Positions 11,086 through 20,348 of a DNA stretch of 64,000 bases are shown in pieces. The notes under the pieces were generated by a model. It saw only the letters and a program-made list of their open reading frames with translations. It was not told the origin of the DNA and did no database searches. The stretch's first letter is position 1, and the number at the start of each line of letters is the position of its first letter. Source of the stretch: Aquiflexum gelatinilyticum (GTDB lineage: Bacteria; Bacteroidota; Bacteroidia; Cytophagales; Cyclobacteriaceae); NCBI RefSeq assembly GCF_024741135.1, contig NZ_JANSUY010000001.1, forward strand, positions 1 to 64,000, given 5' to 3'. A program made the position numbers and the translations under genes.

Positions 11086-11685
11086 TTACGGGTTTTTTAA
11101 AGATGCTTTAATTAATTCTTCCAAAGAAATTTCCGGACCGGTTTTTTTCAAAACTGTTGCAATGTTTTTTTCTGCAACGGCTTTAGTAAACCCTAATGTC
11201 AGCAAGGCTTGTAACGCCTCTTCTTTTGTTTTATTGTTACTTTTTGAAAATGCGGAGGTCTGTATTACGGAATCTGAAAATGACTCTTTTTTGATTTTAT
11301 CCTTCAATTCAAGGATGATTCTTTGTGCTGTTTTTGTGCCTACGCCTTTTACATTTTGGATGGTTCGGGCATCTTCATTTACTATAGCACTTTCCAGTTC
11401 CTCCGAACTTAATGAAGACAAGATCATGAGTGCCGTATTCGGTCCCACTCCTGATATGGAAATCAGGTTTAGAAACAGTTTTTTTTCTGATTCCTGACCG
11501 AATCCATATAAGGTATGCCCATCTTCTTTGATACTTAAATAAGTGAGGAGCATAATTTGCTCCTCATCTTTGATTTGTGAATAGGTCTGCAGGGAAATCT
11601 TTACCTGATACCCTACACCTGAAATATCGATAATGACAAATGTCGGGTCTTTGTAGGCTAATCTCCCTTTTAAATATGCAATCAT
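11086..11685 (-). CDS. ruvA: Holliday junction helicase subunit RuvA
   Basis: A 199-residue RuvA, the DNA-binding tetramer that holds Holliday junctions and loads the RuvB motor. The N-terminal OB fold (about 1-63, starting MIAYLKGRLAYKDPTFVIID) is followed by helix-hairpin-helix motifs (LISISGVGPNTALMILS near 75 and IQNVKGVGTKTAQRIILEL near 110) and a C-terminal RuvB-contact domain (about 150-199). It starts 3 bp after the maeB stop and ends 22 bp before sprA, so it is probably part of the same transcript. Linking a recombination gene to a secretion gene is common in this phylum and need not mean a shared function. Confidence 0.97.
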   Translation of the reverse strand: MIAYLKGRLAYKDPTFVIIDISGVGYQVKISLQTYSQIKDEEQIMLLTYLSIKEDGHTLYGFGQESEKKLFLNLISISGVGPNTALMILSSLSSEELESAIVNEDARTIQNVKGVGTKTAQRIILELKDKIKKESFSDSVIQTSAFSKSNNKTKEEALQALLTLGFTKAVAEKNIATVLKKTGPEISLEELIKASLKNP

Positions 11686-11688
11686 GCT

Positions 11689-13953
11689 TTAGTCCTTGGT
11701 TTGGGCATCTACCACTGCGATAGCTACCATATTGATGATATCCCTTATTGAACTTCCAAGTTGTAATATATGAACAGGTTTGTTCATACCCAACAGTACC
11801 GGTCCGATTGCTTCCGCATTTCCCAATTCTGAAAGCAGCTTATAAGCAATGTTTCCTGAACTTAGATCCGGGAATATGAGGGTATTGGCTCTTTGTCCAA
11901 TCAGAGCGCTGAAGGGATAAGTTTCTTTTTGGATATCTTCATTTACGGCTACGTTAGCCTGCATTTCACCTTCAATGACAAGTTCGGGATATTTGGCCTT
12001 GGCCATTGCAGTGGCAAGGGCTGTTTTGGAAGCCACTTCACCTTTTGCAGAACCGAAGTTTGAATAAGAAAGCATGGCAACCCTTGGTTCAATATTGAAG
12101 AACCTTACACCGCTTGCTGTAAGGCCGACGATTTCTACCAACTGATCAGCAGTTGGGTTTACATTGACGGTAGTGTCAGAAAAGAAAAACGGTCCTTTTG
12201 AAGTATTCATGATATACATCCCTGCCACTCTGTTTACCTCAGGTTTTACTCCGATTACCTGTAGTGCCGGAAGGATGGTTTTGGGATAATCCTTGGTAAG
12301 TCCTGAAATCAAAGCGTCTGCCTCACCCATTTCTACCATCATCGCCCCATAATAATTTCGGTCTTTCATCAACCTGATACATTCTGCAGGAGTAAGGCCT
12401 TTTCTTTTTCTCTTTTCGTAAAGAATGTTTCCAAAAAGCTTCAGTTTTTCCTCATCCATATAGGGATCTATGATCGTTACCCCGGTCAGATCCAGGTTAT
12501 GCTCCTCGATCAGAGAGTCAATTTTCTCTTTATTCCCCAATAAAATTGGAATTGCCACACGCTCATCTCTCAATAATTGGGAGGCTTTGAGAATTTTCAC
12601 ATTGTCTGCCTCTGCGAATACGACGCGTTTCGGATCTTTTTTGGCTCTGGTGACTACCCGCAGCATGAGTCTTTGGTCTATGCCAATTCGCTCCTGCAAT
12701 TCGAGGTTATATGCTTCCCAGTCAATAATCAGATTTTTTGCCACTCCTGAATCCATCGCAGCTTTTGCTACAGCAGGAGCAATGGTAGTAATCAGCCTTG
12801 GGTCCAATGGCTTTGGAATCAGGTAGGTTTTCCCAAAAGTGATTTTATTGTCGCCATAAGCCCTGTTTACAATATCAGGAACAGATTCCTTTGCCAAAGT
12901 CGCAATGGCCTTTGATGCCGCAAGCTTCATTTCCTCATTGATAGAGGTAGCTCTTACATCAAGCGCACCTCTAAAGATGTATGGAAAGCCAAGTACGTTA
13001 TTTACCTGGTTGGGATAATCTGATCTTCCTGTGGCCATGATGATATCGTCCCTTGTAGACATGGCAAGGTCATAGGCGATTTCGGGATCAGGATTGGCCA
13101 AAGCGAAAACTATCGGGTTGTCCGCCATTAGCAATAGTTGCTCAGGACTTACTGAATTTGCAGAAGATAATCCAAGGAATACATCTGCGCCTGTCATGGC
13201 TTCAGTAAGTGTATGCAAATCCTTTGAGGTAGCAAACTCTATTTTTGTTGCATCTAAATCTGGTCTGTCCTTCCGGATTACTCCTTTTCTGTCACACATG
13301 ACAATATTGTCCGGGTTTACTCCCAATGCCATGTAAAACCGGGTGCAAGCTATGGCTGATGCGCCGGCACCATTTACTACCAAATGTATTTCTTCGATTT
13401 TTTTGTCTACAACTTCAAGGGCATTTAACAATGCCGCACCGGAAATAATGGCTGTCCCGTGCTGGTCATCATGCATGACGGGAATGTTCATTTCCCTTTT
13501 GAGTGTCTGTTCTATCACAAAGCATTCAGGAGCCTTGATGTCTTCAAGGTTGACGCCTCCAAATGTCGGCTCAAGGGATTTGATGATGTGAATCAGTTTG
13601 TCAGGATCGTTTTCAGCGATTTCAATATCGAAGACATCGATCCCTGCAAATTTTTTAAAAAGGACACCTTTTCCTTCCATTACCGGTTTGGATGCTTCAG
13701 GGCCGATATTTCCCAATCCAAGTACAGCAGTTCCATTTGAAATAACAGCGACGAGGTTTCCTTTTGCGGTATATTTATAAACGCTTTCTTTATTATCGGC
13801 TATCTCTAGGCAAGGCTCAGCGACGCCTGGGGAATAAGCAAGGGCCAGGTCTAATTGGCTGGAAAGAGGTTTGGTAGGTACTACTTCGATTTTTCCGGGT
13901 TTCCCCTGTGAATGGTAATTTAAAGCGTCTTGTTTTCTGATTTTAATTGCCAT
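11689..13953 (-). CDS. maeB: NADP-dependent malic enzyme fused to phosphotransacetylase-like domain
   Basis: A 754-residue MaeB-type protein. The N-terminal malic enzyme part (about 1-420) carries YSPGVAEPC, the metal-binding HDDQHGTA stretch near 160 and a nucleotide fold ([10 protein letters not shown] near 195). The C-terminal part (about 430-750) is a phosphate acetyltransferase-like domain, which in MaeB proteins is regulatory (acetyl-CoA responsive) and not usually an active Pta. The enzyme decarboxylates malate to pyruvate and makes NADPH. It begins 22 bp after the DUF4837 gene and is followed closely by ruvA, so it is in the middle of a long same-strand block. Confidence 0.95.
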   Translation of the reverse strand: MAIKIRKQDALNYHSQGKPGKIEVVPTKPLSSQLDLALAYSPGVAEPCLEIADNKESVYKYTAKGNLVAVISNGTAVLGLGNIGPEASKPVMEGKGVLFKKFAGIDVFDIEIAENDPDKLIHIIKSLEPTFGGVNLEDIKAPECFVIEQTLKREMNIPVMHDDQHGTAIISGAALLNALEVVDKKIEEIHLVVNGAGASAIACTRFYMALGVNPDNIVMCDRKGVIRKDRPDLDATKIEFATSKDLHTLTEAMTGADVFLGLSSANSVSPEQLLLMADNPIVFALANPDPEIAYDLAMSTRDDIIMATGRSDYPNQVNNVLGFPYIFRGALDVRATSINEEMKLAASKAIATLAKESVPDIVNRAYGDNKITFGKTYLIPKPLDPRLITTIAPAVAKAAMDSGVAKNLIIDWEAYNLELQERIGIDQRLMLRVVTRAKKDPKRVVFAEADNVKILKASQLLRDERVAIPILLGNKEKIDSLIEEHNLDLTGVTIIDPYMDEEKLKLFGNILYEKRKRKGLTPAECIRLMKDRNYYGAMMVEMGEADALISGLTKDYPKTILPALQVIGVKPEVNRVAGMYIMNTSKGPFFFSDTTVNVNPTADQLVEIVGLTASGVRFFNIEPRVAMLSYSNFGSAKGEVASKTALATAMAKAKYPELVIEGEMQANVAVNEDIQKETYPFSALIGQRANTLIFPDLSSGNIAYKLLSELGNAEAIGPVLLGMNKPVHILQLGSSIRDIINMVAIAVVDAQTKD

Positions 13954-13975
13954 AAAGGTTTATTGTTAATAAGGA

Positions 13976-15079
13976 TCAGCTAGCCTTTTCTTTTTCATCC
14001 AAAAGATCAGTAGCCAATAAGATGGTTTCTATTTCGCGGATCGCTTCGCGGTGTGCCTCATTTGGATAGTATACAAATCCCTCCATATAATAAAGCTTTC
14101 CTCTCTTGGAATCCACAATCAAATAAGACAAAAATGATCCGCCCATGCTGAGATTGTTGGTCTTCCATCCGCCCCGTATTTCTACCCCAAAATTATCCTT
14201 GATCAGGAAATTATTAAAGAGGGGAGAAGGATCTACCCTTTCGATGGTCAGGTAGGAATTTTGGTTGTTTGGGTCTCCAAAGATGTGTTTTTTGGTTATT
14301 TTTTCGCGCAAAGCTATAATAGAATCCGGAAAAGCCTGCTGTTCGGAGTTATAATCTGTAACATAAAAAAACAGGCTGATGTCTGCCCTACTTGTATTGG
14401 GTGTTGGCTGTCTCAGCCATAGGAAGTTATCCTCGGATTTTACTATCTGATAGGATGCAGGAGCGTTAATTGCCAATCCCAACTTCTCTGATGCGACTCT
14501 TGCTTCTGAACTTTTCCGGCTCATCAATACTTTCTCCAACCTTTCTCTTTCTCTGACTTGGAACAGATTTCGGAGTTTGTTTTTGTTTTTCAGGATATTT
14601 TCAACGAGTTGTGGCTCATTGTTACCAAACAGGTAAATGACTTCTTGACCTTGGGCAAATTCGTCTTCACTTCTCAACAGATAAAGACTTGGATCATTGG
14701 CTGCTTTTTCTTTTGCCTCTTTTGTAAATATCGCATTGATATTTTGACTCCCCATTTTTTTGTCATCAAAGGTTGTCACAAAAATAATATTGGTAGAGGT
14801 CTTAAATATCCTTGACATGGCACTAGGATCAATCTTACGGATGTCAAACATGCTCTCTCCGCGGATCAATCCCGGCACATCTGATTGAAATACTTCCCTT
14901 AATGCATCACCGACAGGACCATCCCACTTAGCAGAATCAATTGCCAATACAATTTCCCCGATTGCGCCTCTTGCCTTGGGTTTGGTGGAGGATGATCCTT
15001 CACCTTCTTCACAGCTCCAAAAAGCGAAAGAAGCAAGTGTCAGAATTAAGGATAAGGTTATTTTTTTTAGATTTTCCAT
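13976..15079 (-). CDS. DUF4837 family lipoprotein
   Basis: A 367-residue protein that I recognise as DUF4837, a family of unknown function found in Bacteroidota. The N-terminus is a lipoprotein signal with the lipobox SFAFWSC and Cys23, so the mature protein should be membrane-anchored in the periplasm or outer membrane. The start at 15079 was chosen over an ATG 24 bp further upstream because it gives a compact signal peptide. There is a serine/lysine linker after the Cys and then a soluble domain with GEIVLAIDSAKWDGPVGDALR near residue 40. It lies between an MltD-like gene and maeB. A cell-envelope role is inferred only from location. Confidence 0.8.
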   Translation of the reverse strand: MENLKKITLSLILTLASFAFWSCEEGEGSSSTKPKARGAIGEIVLAIDSAKWDGPVGDALREVFQSDVPGLIRGESMFDIRKIDPSAMSRIFKTSTNIIFVTTFDDKKMGSQNINAIFTKEAKEKAANDPSLYLLRSEDEFAQGQEVIYLFGNNEPQLVENILKNKNKLRNLFQVRERERLEKVLMSRKSSEARVASEKLGLAINAPASYQIVKSEDNFLWLRQPTPNTSRADISLFFYVTDYNSEQQAFPDSIIALREKITKKHIFGDPNNQNSYLTIERVDPSPLFNNFLIKDNFGVEIRGGWKTNNLSMGGSFLSYLIVDSKRGKLYYMEGFVYYPNEAHREAIREIETILLATDLLDEKEKAS

Positions 15080-15149
15080 AATAAAATAAATTATCGTTTT
15101 CAATTTAGGAATAAGAATAACCAGGAAAAAGTTTCACAATCCAAATTGA

Positions 15150-16577
15150 CTAGCCGATTTTTAATTTTTGTCCCGGTTTGATTTGATTGGAATTGAGGTT
15201 GTTGAGTTTTTTGATCTGCTCAATGGTTACGCCATTGAATTTTTTGGATATTATCCAAAGTGAATCGCCCGGCTGAACAGTATAAAATTGGTTGGCATTG
15301 TCCAAAGTGGAATTGTTATTGGCTAGATTGGAATCAAACGAACCCCCTTTTTTATAAATAGCCAGTTTCTGTCCCACCTTTATGGTATTTGAACTGAGGT
15401 TATTCCAATTTTTAATATTGGTCACAGTAGTTCCATGTTTTTGGGCGATTGTTCCCAAAACATCACCCGATCTCACCACATAAGTGATTTTGTCCTGATT
15501 GGAAGGAACTTGGCTAGTTGTCGCTGCAGCTACAGGCTTGGAAATATTGGAAGTGGCAATGGAATTTGTCCTTAATGCGACTGATCTCTCGGAGGTCAAC
15601 CTGACAGCATCAGAGAACTCCTCTTTGTTTTCGGTGATAAACCCGGCTTTTGATTTGGGCACATTAACAGCCATAAACTGATTTGAAACAGGAATCATCC
15701 TGTTTTGTACCGCAGGGTTCAGGTACTCGAGGTCTTCAATACAAATTCCCGAAATAGCTGCTAGCTGCTCCAAATCCAACTCCTGATTGAATTTGATTTT
15801 TTCGTATGCAATGGGGTAGGTTGGCTGTTCTAAGATGAGGTTATGGTCCTCAGCATATCGCATGACATACATCATCGCTTGAAATTGAGGAACATAGCTT
15901 CTTGTCTCTTTGGGTAAGTAGTCATAAACTCCCCAAAAAGTTTTTTTGCCACCTGATCTTCTGATTGCTTTTCTGACATTTCCGGGCCCGCAATTGTAAG
16001 CAGCAAGTGCCAATTCCCAATTTCCAAACATCCTGTAAAGAGACTTGAGGTATTTGGCTGCTGCGTCAGAGGATAACTCAGGGTCCATTCTCAAGTCTAC
16101 ATCCTTGTTGTAATCCAATCCATACATTTTGCCTGTGGCAGGCATAAACTGCCAAAGACCTAAAGCACCTACACGTGATTTGGCTTTAGGATTCAAACCT
16201 GACTCTATGATGGAAAGATATTTGATATCTTCCGGCATCTCATGGTCCAAAAGAGCTTGCTCAAACATCGGAAAAAAAACATCCTTCCTCTGAATGACCA
16301 TTTTGGTATATTCCCTGTTTCTTACCACAAAGTAATTGATGAAGGAGAAGATCCTTTCATTCAATTCAAAAGGCATATCCGTATCCATAGCTTGAATCTT
16401 CTTGGCTACCTCATTGTAATTAAAATCAGGTATATGTTCAAAATGATAAATGGGGGCAATAGTTTCCTCTTCTATTGTCGCATTATTGATTTCGAATAAT
16501 TCCTGGCTTAAAGCCTCTTTTTGAGATAGAATAAGAAGAAAAAAAATGGATGTCAGAGAGATAGATAGATTTTTCAT
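15150..16577 (-). CDS. MltD-like membrane-bound lytic transglycosylase with two LysM domains
   Basis: A 475-residue protein with a signal peptide (about 1-24), a family-1 lytic transglycosylase domain (about 105-250), and two C-terminal LysM peptidoglycan-binding repeats (about 371-415 and 430-474). The catalytic glutamate is Glu125 in LSIIESGLNP, followed by the usual GALGLWQFMPATG and AAYNCGPGNV blocks. The enzyme cleaves the MurNAc-GlcNAc bond to make 1,6-anhydroMurNAc ends. It is close to an EnvC-like gene and tatA, so the region has a wall-remodelling flavour. No lipobox cysteine was seen, so 'membrane-bound' is by family name only. Confidence 0.93.
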   Translation of the reverse strand: MKNLSISLTSIFFLLILSQKEALSQELFEINNATIEEETIAPIYHFEHIPDFNYNEVAKKIQAMDTDMPFELNERIFSFINYFVVRNREYTKMVIQRKDVFFPMFEQALLDHEMPEDIKYLSIIESGLNPKAKSRVGALGLWQFMPATGKMYGLDYNKDVDLRMDPELSSDAAAKYLKSLYRMFGNWELALAAYNCGPGNVRKAIRRSGGKKTFWGVYDYLPKETRSYVPQFQAMMYVMRYAEDHNLILEQPTYPIAYEKIKFNQELDLEQLAAISGICIEDLEYLNPAVQNRMIPVSNQFMAVNVPKSKAGFITENKEEFSDAVRLTSERSVALRTNSIATSNISKPVAAATTSQVPSNQDKITYVVRSGDVLGTIAQKHGTTVTNIKNWNNLSSNTIKVGQKLAIYKKGGSFDSNLANNNSTLDNANQFYTVQPGDSLWIISKKFNGVTIEQIKKLNNLNSNQIKPGQKLKIG

Positions 16578-16594
16578 TGCCGGGTGATTTTGAG

Positions 16595-18025
16595 TTAATT
16601 ACTGTTTAATTCCATCAGATAATTGCCAAAAGCATATAATTCAGCCTCTTTAAATGAATTTGCCATAATCTGGATCCCGATTGGCAAGCCCTTACTGTCT
16701 GTACCGTTTGGAAGTGATAAAGCAGGAACTCCTGAAACTGAAGCCTGAACTGTAAATAAGTCTTCCAAGTACATTGCAACCGGGTCATTGCTATGTTCAC
16801 CAAACTTAAACGCCGTCGATGGCGTAGTTGGCATAATAATATAGTCAAATTTATTTAATACTTCTTCAGTATACTCTTTAATTAATCTCCTGACCTTCTG
16901 TGCTTTGGTAAAATAAGCATCATAGTAACTTGCGCTGAGCACAAAAGTACCGAGCATGATCCTTCTTTTTACCTCTTCTCCAAATCCTTCAGATCTTGTC
17001 ATTTTATACATACTTTCAAGATTGTGGGCCTGTGGGCTTCTATAGCCATATTTTACACCATCAAATCTTGACAAGTTGGAACTTGCCTCAGCAGTAGTCA
17101 GGATATAATATGTTGGTAAGGTGTATTTCAGTAATGGGAAATGAACCTCCTCTACCTGATGCCCTTCCTGTTTTAGTTTTTCCAAAACTGCCAAAGTGTT
17201 GGCTTTGATCTCAGGCTGTAGCGCCTCTGATTCAATGGTTTCCGTGATGTAGGCGATTTTTGCTCTTTTTCCAAAGTGCAACAATTCGGAATAATGGGGT
17301 ACGGGTTTTTTGGAAGCCGTACTGTCAAAATTATCCGTTCCAGCCATGATTTCCATGACAAGGGCATTGTCCCTTACGTTTCTACTAAGAACCCCGATCG
17401 TATCAAAAGATGATGCGTAAGCAATCAATCCCCAACGGGAAACTCTGGAGTAGGTAGGTTTGATTCCGACAAGGCCGGTAAAAGCAGCAGGCTGCCTTAC
17501 CGAACCTCCTGTATCTGTTCCCAAAGAAACGGTACACAAGTTGGCTTGTACAGCTACGGCAGAACCTCCGGATGAACCTCCCGGAACCCTGGTTTCATCT
17601 GCGGCATTCAAAACTTTTCCGTGGGCTGAATTTTCATTGGAACTTCCCATTCCAAACTCATCACAGTTGAGCCTGCCGATAATGATGGCATCTTCGTCAA
17701 TCAGACGTTGCACGGCTGTCGCAGTAAACTGGGATTTGAATCCTTTGAGGATTTTGCTGGAAGCGTTTGATTCGTGGTCTTTGTAGACCAATACGTCTTT
17801 GATGCCGACCACCATGCCGGCTAACCTACCTGCTTTTCCTGAAGTGATTTTCTCATCCACCTTTTCGGCTTGAGCCAAAGCGGAATCCTTATAAACTTCA
17901 ACGAAGGCGTTGAGGTGCGCCTTCGTTTGGATGTTTTGTAGATAATAGTTTACAATCGCTTTACAATCGGTTTCCCTATTTTCAAGCGACTTTTTAATGT
18001 CGTCAAATGAAAGGAATTTTTCCAA
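16595..18025 (-). CDS. gatA: Asp/Glu-tRNA amidotransferase subunit A
   Basis: A 476-residue amidase-signature protein, the glutaminase subunit of GatCAB, which converts misacylated Glu-tRNA(Gln) or Asp-tRNA(Asn) to the correct amide. The Ser-cisSer-Lys triad is visible: Lys76 in VVGIKDVLV, Ser151 in PGGSSGGSA and Ser175 in DTGGSVRQPA, with spacing equal to that of characterised GatA proteins. A Cys/Asp-rich stretch GRLNCDEFGMGSSNE is also typical of GatA. gatB and gatC are not adjacent, which is usual in this phylum. It starts 23 bp after tatA. Confidence 0.95.
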   Translation of the reverse strand: MEKFLSFDDIKKSLENRETDCKAIVNYYLQNIQTKAHLNAFVEVYKDSALAQAEKVDEKITSGKAGRLAGMVVGIKDVLVYKDHESNASSKILKGFKSQFTATAVQRLIDEDAIIIGRLNCDEFGMGSSNENSAHGKVLNAADETRVPGGSSGGSAVAVQANLCTVSLGTDTGGSVRQPAAFTGLVGIKPTYSRVSRWGLIAYASSFDTIGVLSRNVRDNALVMEIMAGTDNFDSTASKKPVPHYSELLHFGKRAKIAYITETIESEALQPEIKANTLAVLEKLKQEGHQVEEVHFPLLKYTLPTYYILTTAEASSNLSRFDGVKYGYRSPQAHNLESMYKMTRSEGFGEEVKRRIMLGTFVLSASYYDAYFTKAQKVRRLIKEYTEEVLNKFDYIIMPTTPSTAFKFGEHSNDPVAMYLEDLFTVQASVSGVPALSLPNGTDSKGLPIGIQIMANSFKEAELYAFGNYLMELNSN

Positions 18026-18048
18026 GGTGTTTTACTCTTTGATTCTGA

Positions 18049-18252
18049 TTATTCTTTTTTCTTTTTTTCCTTGAGACCTTCTTCAAGGTCATCCTGAATC
18101 TCCTTGGTGGCATCTTTGAACTCTCTGATTCCTCTTCCTAGTCCTCGTGCCAATTCAGGGATTCTTTTGGCTCCAAATAGCAGAAGTATTACTACTATTA
18201 TCAAAATAATAGATCCTCCGCCCATGTTTTGCAAGAAACCCAATGTAGTCAT
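18049..18252 (-). CDS. tatA: Twin-arginine translocase subunit TatA
   Basis: A 67-residue TatA/E-type protein: one N-terminal membrane helix (GGSIILIIVVILLLFGAKRI), the FGAKRIPELARGLGRGI hinge and amphipathic helix, and a highly charged tail ending in KEKKKKE. The ATG at 18252 was chosen over one at 18309 because a full consensus promoter (18280-18310) overlaps the upstream candidate. TatA oligomers form the pore for folded-protein export; tatC is not in the window. Confidence 0.92.
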   Translation of the reverse strand: MTTLGFLQNMGGGSIILIIVVILLLFGAKRIPELARGLGRGIREFKDATKEIQDDLEEGLKEKKKKE

Positions 18253-18279
18253 GATGGTATTGTTTAGATTTATGTGATA

Positions 18280-18310
18280 CAAAGATATAAGAGTGCCTGT
18301 CTTACACAAA
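18280..18310 (-). promoter_or_regulatory. Bacteroidota-type promoter for tatA
   Basis: On the minus strand a TTTG box (18307-18310) is followed after 19 nt by TATCTTTG (18280-18287), a perfect fit to the Bacteroidota TTTG/TAnnTTTG promoter. The implied start of transcription is about 20 nt before the tatA ATG at 18252. It shows the minus-strand block is not one single transcript. Confidence 0.7.
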
Positions 18311-18362
18311 GGAAACCTGCTCCCTTATACTGCTTTTTTTATAAATATACGATTTAATTGTT

Positions 18363-19607
18363 TTATCGACCAGCTAGCCAAGATGATGGGTCCATGGGTT
18401 GTAATCCTTTCCATGTTTCGAAGTGGACTTCAGCCACCCCTTCCTTGTTGGTATAAACCTGTCCCAAGACCTGCTTGGCTTTCACTTTATCACCGGATTT
18501 GACAGAAACCACTTTCAGTTTGCTGTACATCGTGTAGTACTCCCCGTGTTTTACAACGATAGTGCCTCCATATCCTGGAAGTGTAAATATTTTAGTGACT
18601 TCACCGTCAAAAACAGCCCGGACATTGGAATTGGGCGTGGTCTGAATATCTACTCCATCATTGTCTTCTGTGATTCCTTTTAGGGTGGGGTGGGGATGGG
18701 TTCCGTATCTTTTGGTCACAAAACCCGTTTCTACCGGCCATGGAAGCTTACCCCTGTTGCCTGCAAAGGAACTTGACAAGGCGGCAGCCTCTGGGGTCAA
18801 GGGAATACTGCTGCCTGAAGATTTTGAAGCTGTGCTGTTTTTCTTCTTTGCTTCAGCCTCAGCCAGCCTGATTTCTTCTTCAATGATCTTTTTGATCATG
18901 CTGTTGAGGTTTTCTTGCTGTTTTTTGGCGGCGGCAATTTTTTTTCTTAAATCCTGTTCTTGCTTGGAAAGGTTGTTAACAATCCCCTGTTGTTCCCTTT
19001 TCTCTTTATCAAGCTTTTGCTTTTGTTCCTGTTCTTTGGTCAGCACCACCTGCTTTTCTTTTTTCTTTTCTTCCAAAAGGTTTTTTTGGAATGCCAATTC
19101 GGTGGTTTTTTCATTGATCAGTTCTACCTGCTTCCTTCTGGCATCAGAGTATTGTTTGAGGTATTTAAGCCTCATATAAAACTGCTTGAATGTCTTCGAG
19201 CTAAAAATAAATGCGGTCATTGTCATGCCGGAATTCAACTTTGAAGAGGTATAAACCATTCCTGCATATTCCTGTTTTAGGTTTTTGAGGTCTGTTTCCA
19301 ATGAGCTGATGGCCGTTTCTGTTTCTTTGATTTCTCTATTGATCAGGGAGACTTCATTGCTAAGTGTTCGGATAAAAGTTATCCTTGTCTGAAGTTGTTT
19401 ATTGACCACATTTAATTGACCGACAGATGCCTTTTTGGTGTCTGATGTCTTTCTCAACATTTGGTCAAACTCGGACAAGCGTTTTTGGATATCTGCCTTT
19501 TCTTTTTCCAATTGTGCCCGCGTTTTTTTTGTCTGGGCATTGGCATCTGCAAAGGGATATCCCAGTGACAAAATAAAAAACAGTAAGAGTACAATTTTTA
19601 TTTTCAT
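18363..19607 (-). CDS. EnvC-like murein hydrolase activator with degenerate LytM domain
   Basis: A 414-residue secreted protein: a signal peptide (about 1-24), a long coiled coil (about 25-260, dense in K, E and Q), a Ser-rich linker, and a C-terminal LytM/M23 fold (about 300-410). The zinc-ligand positions look lost: the motif near 327 reads HPTLKGITEDNDGVDI with Asn where the second ligand region has His, the usual YxHL is YSKL, and the final HxHFE is EVHFE. Coiled coil plus a degenerate LytM domain is the EnvC plan, a protein that activates amidases at the division site without cutting the wall itself. It abuts the DUF4292 gene (3 bp), suggesting co-transcription. Confidence 0.88.
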   Translation of the reverse strand: MKIKIVLLLFFILSLGYPFADANAQTKKTRAQLEKEKADIQKRLSEFDQMLRKTSDTKKASVGQLNVVNKQLQTRITFIRTLSNEVSLINREIKETETAISSLETDLKNLKQEYAGMVYTSSKLNSGMTMTAFIFSSKTFKQFYMRLKYLKQYSDARRKQVELINEKTTELAFQKNLLEEKKKEKQVVLTKEQEQKQKLDKEKREQQGIVNNLSKQEQDLRKKIAAAKKQQENLNSMIKKIIEEEIRLAEAEAKKKNSTASKSSGSSIPLTPEAAALSSSFAGNRGKLPWPVETGFVTKRYGTHPHPTLKGITEDNDGVDIQTTPNSNVRAVFDGEVTKIFTLPGYGGTIVVKHGEYYTMYSKLKVVSVKSGDKVKAKQVLGQVYTNKEGVAEVHFETWKGLQPMDPSSWLAGR

Positions 19608-19610
19608 TGT

Positions 19611-20348
19611 TTAAAAATGAAATGGAAAGGAAAGGGCTTCACTTTGGAATTCTATCCGGCTGAATTCAAGATGAATGATGGCGTTTTGAAGTCCTTCTGA
19701 GGAATTAAACGAAAGTTTAAGCAACATCTTGTTTGGGAAGGCCTGACCGTTAACATCTTCAAAGGTAGGGTAACTGGCCATAAATGCTCCCATGTCGTCA
19801 AGTCTGTTGCTGGAAAGTTCTACGACTTTGCCATGGTTGGTGCCCACCCTAGAGTGATATCTCACGCCCTCCCGGACTTGGGTAAGTTCAAAATATTTTC
19901 CAGAACGGAGAAGCCTATCTCTGTAACTAAATTCCTGTGGTACGTTGGCGAAAAGCAGATTTTGAATCAATGGCAGATCCATTTTGAGACCATACCTGTC
20001 CATCATTTCGATAAAACTGATATTGATGTCTTCTCCATTTATCCGGTCTTTGATTCGCATTTTGTCAGAAGTGACCATTCCCCGGATCGCTTCTACTCCC
20101 AATCCCGGTGTAATACTGAACCATAAAACACTGTCTTTTTTTGCCCGCAGATTGATGGTTCCTTTGGTTACTTTGCCGTTGGATTCTTCCAAGACTATTC
20201 TCCCTTTGGCACTTAGGTATTGGAATTCCAAATAATTAGGATTGAATTCCTGCATTATCTCATCCGAGGTATAAAGATTTGTCTTTTTGGCACATCCTGA
20301 AATGAAGACTATAAAAAGAAATAATGAAGCTATTAAAGGCCTAATCAT
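19611..20348 (-). CDS. DUF4292 family lipoprotein
   Basis: A 245-residue lipoprotein, signal peptide with lipobox FISGC and Cys19. I recognise the body as DUF4292, a Bacteroidota family related in shape to LolB/LolA-like lipid-binding folds; that relation is from memory and not testable here. Features include AKGRIVLEESNGKVTKGTI near residue 50. The start ATG overlaps the stop of the TPR gene by 8 bp, so the two are translationally coupled, and envC follows after 3 bp. A role in outer-membrane or lipoprotein maintenance is plausible but unproven. Confidence 0.8.
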   Translation of the reverse strand: MIRPLIASLFLFIVFISGCAKKTNLYTSDEIMQEFNPNYLEFQYLSAKGRIVLEESNGKVTKGTINLRAKKDSVLWFSITPGLGVEAIRGMVTSDKMRIKDRINGEDINISFIEMMDRYGLKMDLPLIQNLLFANVPQEFSYRDRLLRSGKYFELTQVREGVRYHSRVGTNHGKVVELSSNRLDDMGAFMASYPTFEDVNGQAFPNKMLLKLSFNSSEGLQNAIIHLEFSRIEFQSEALSFPFHF

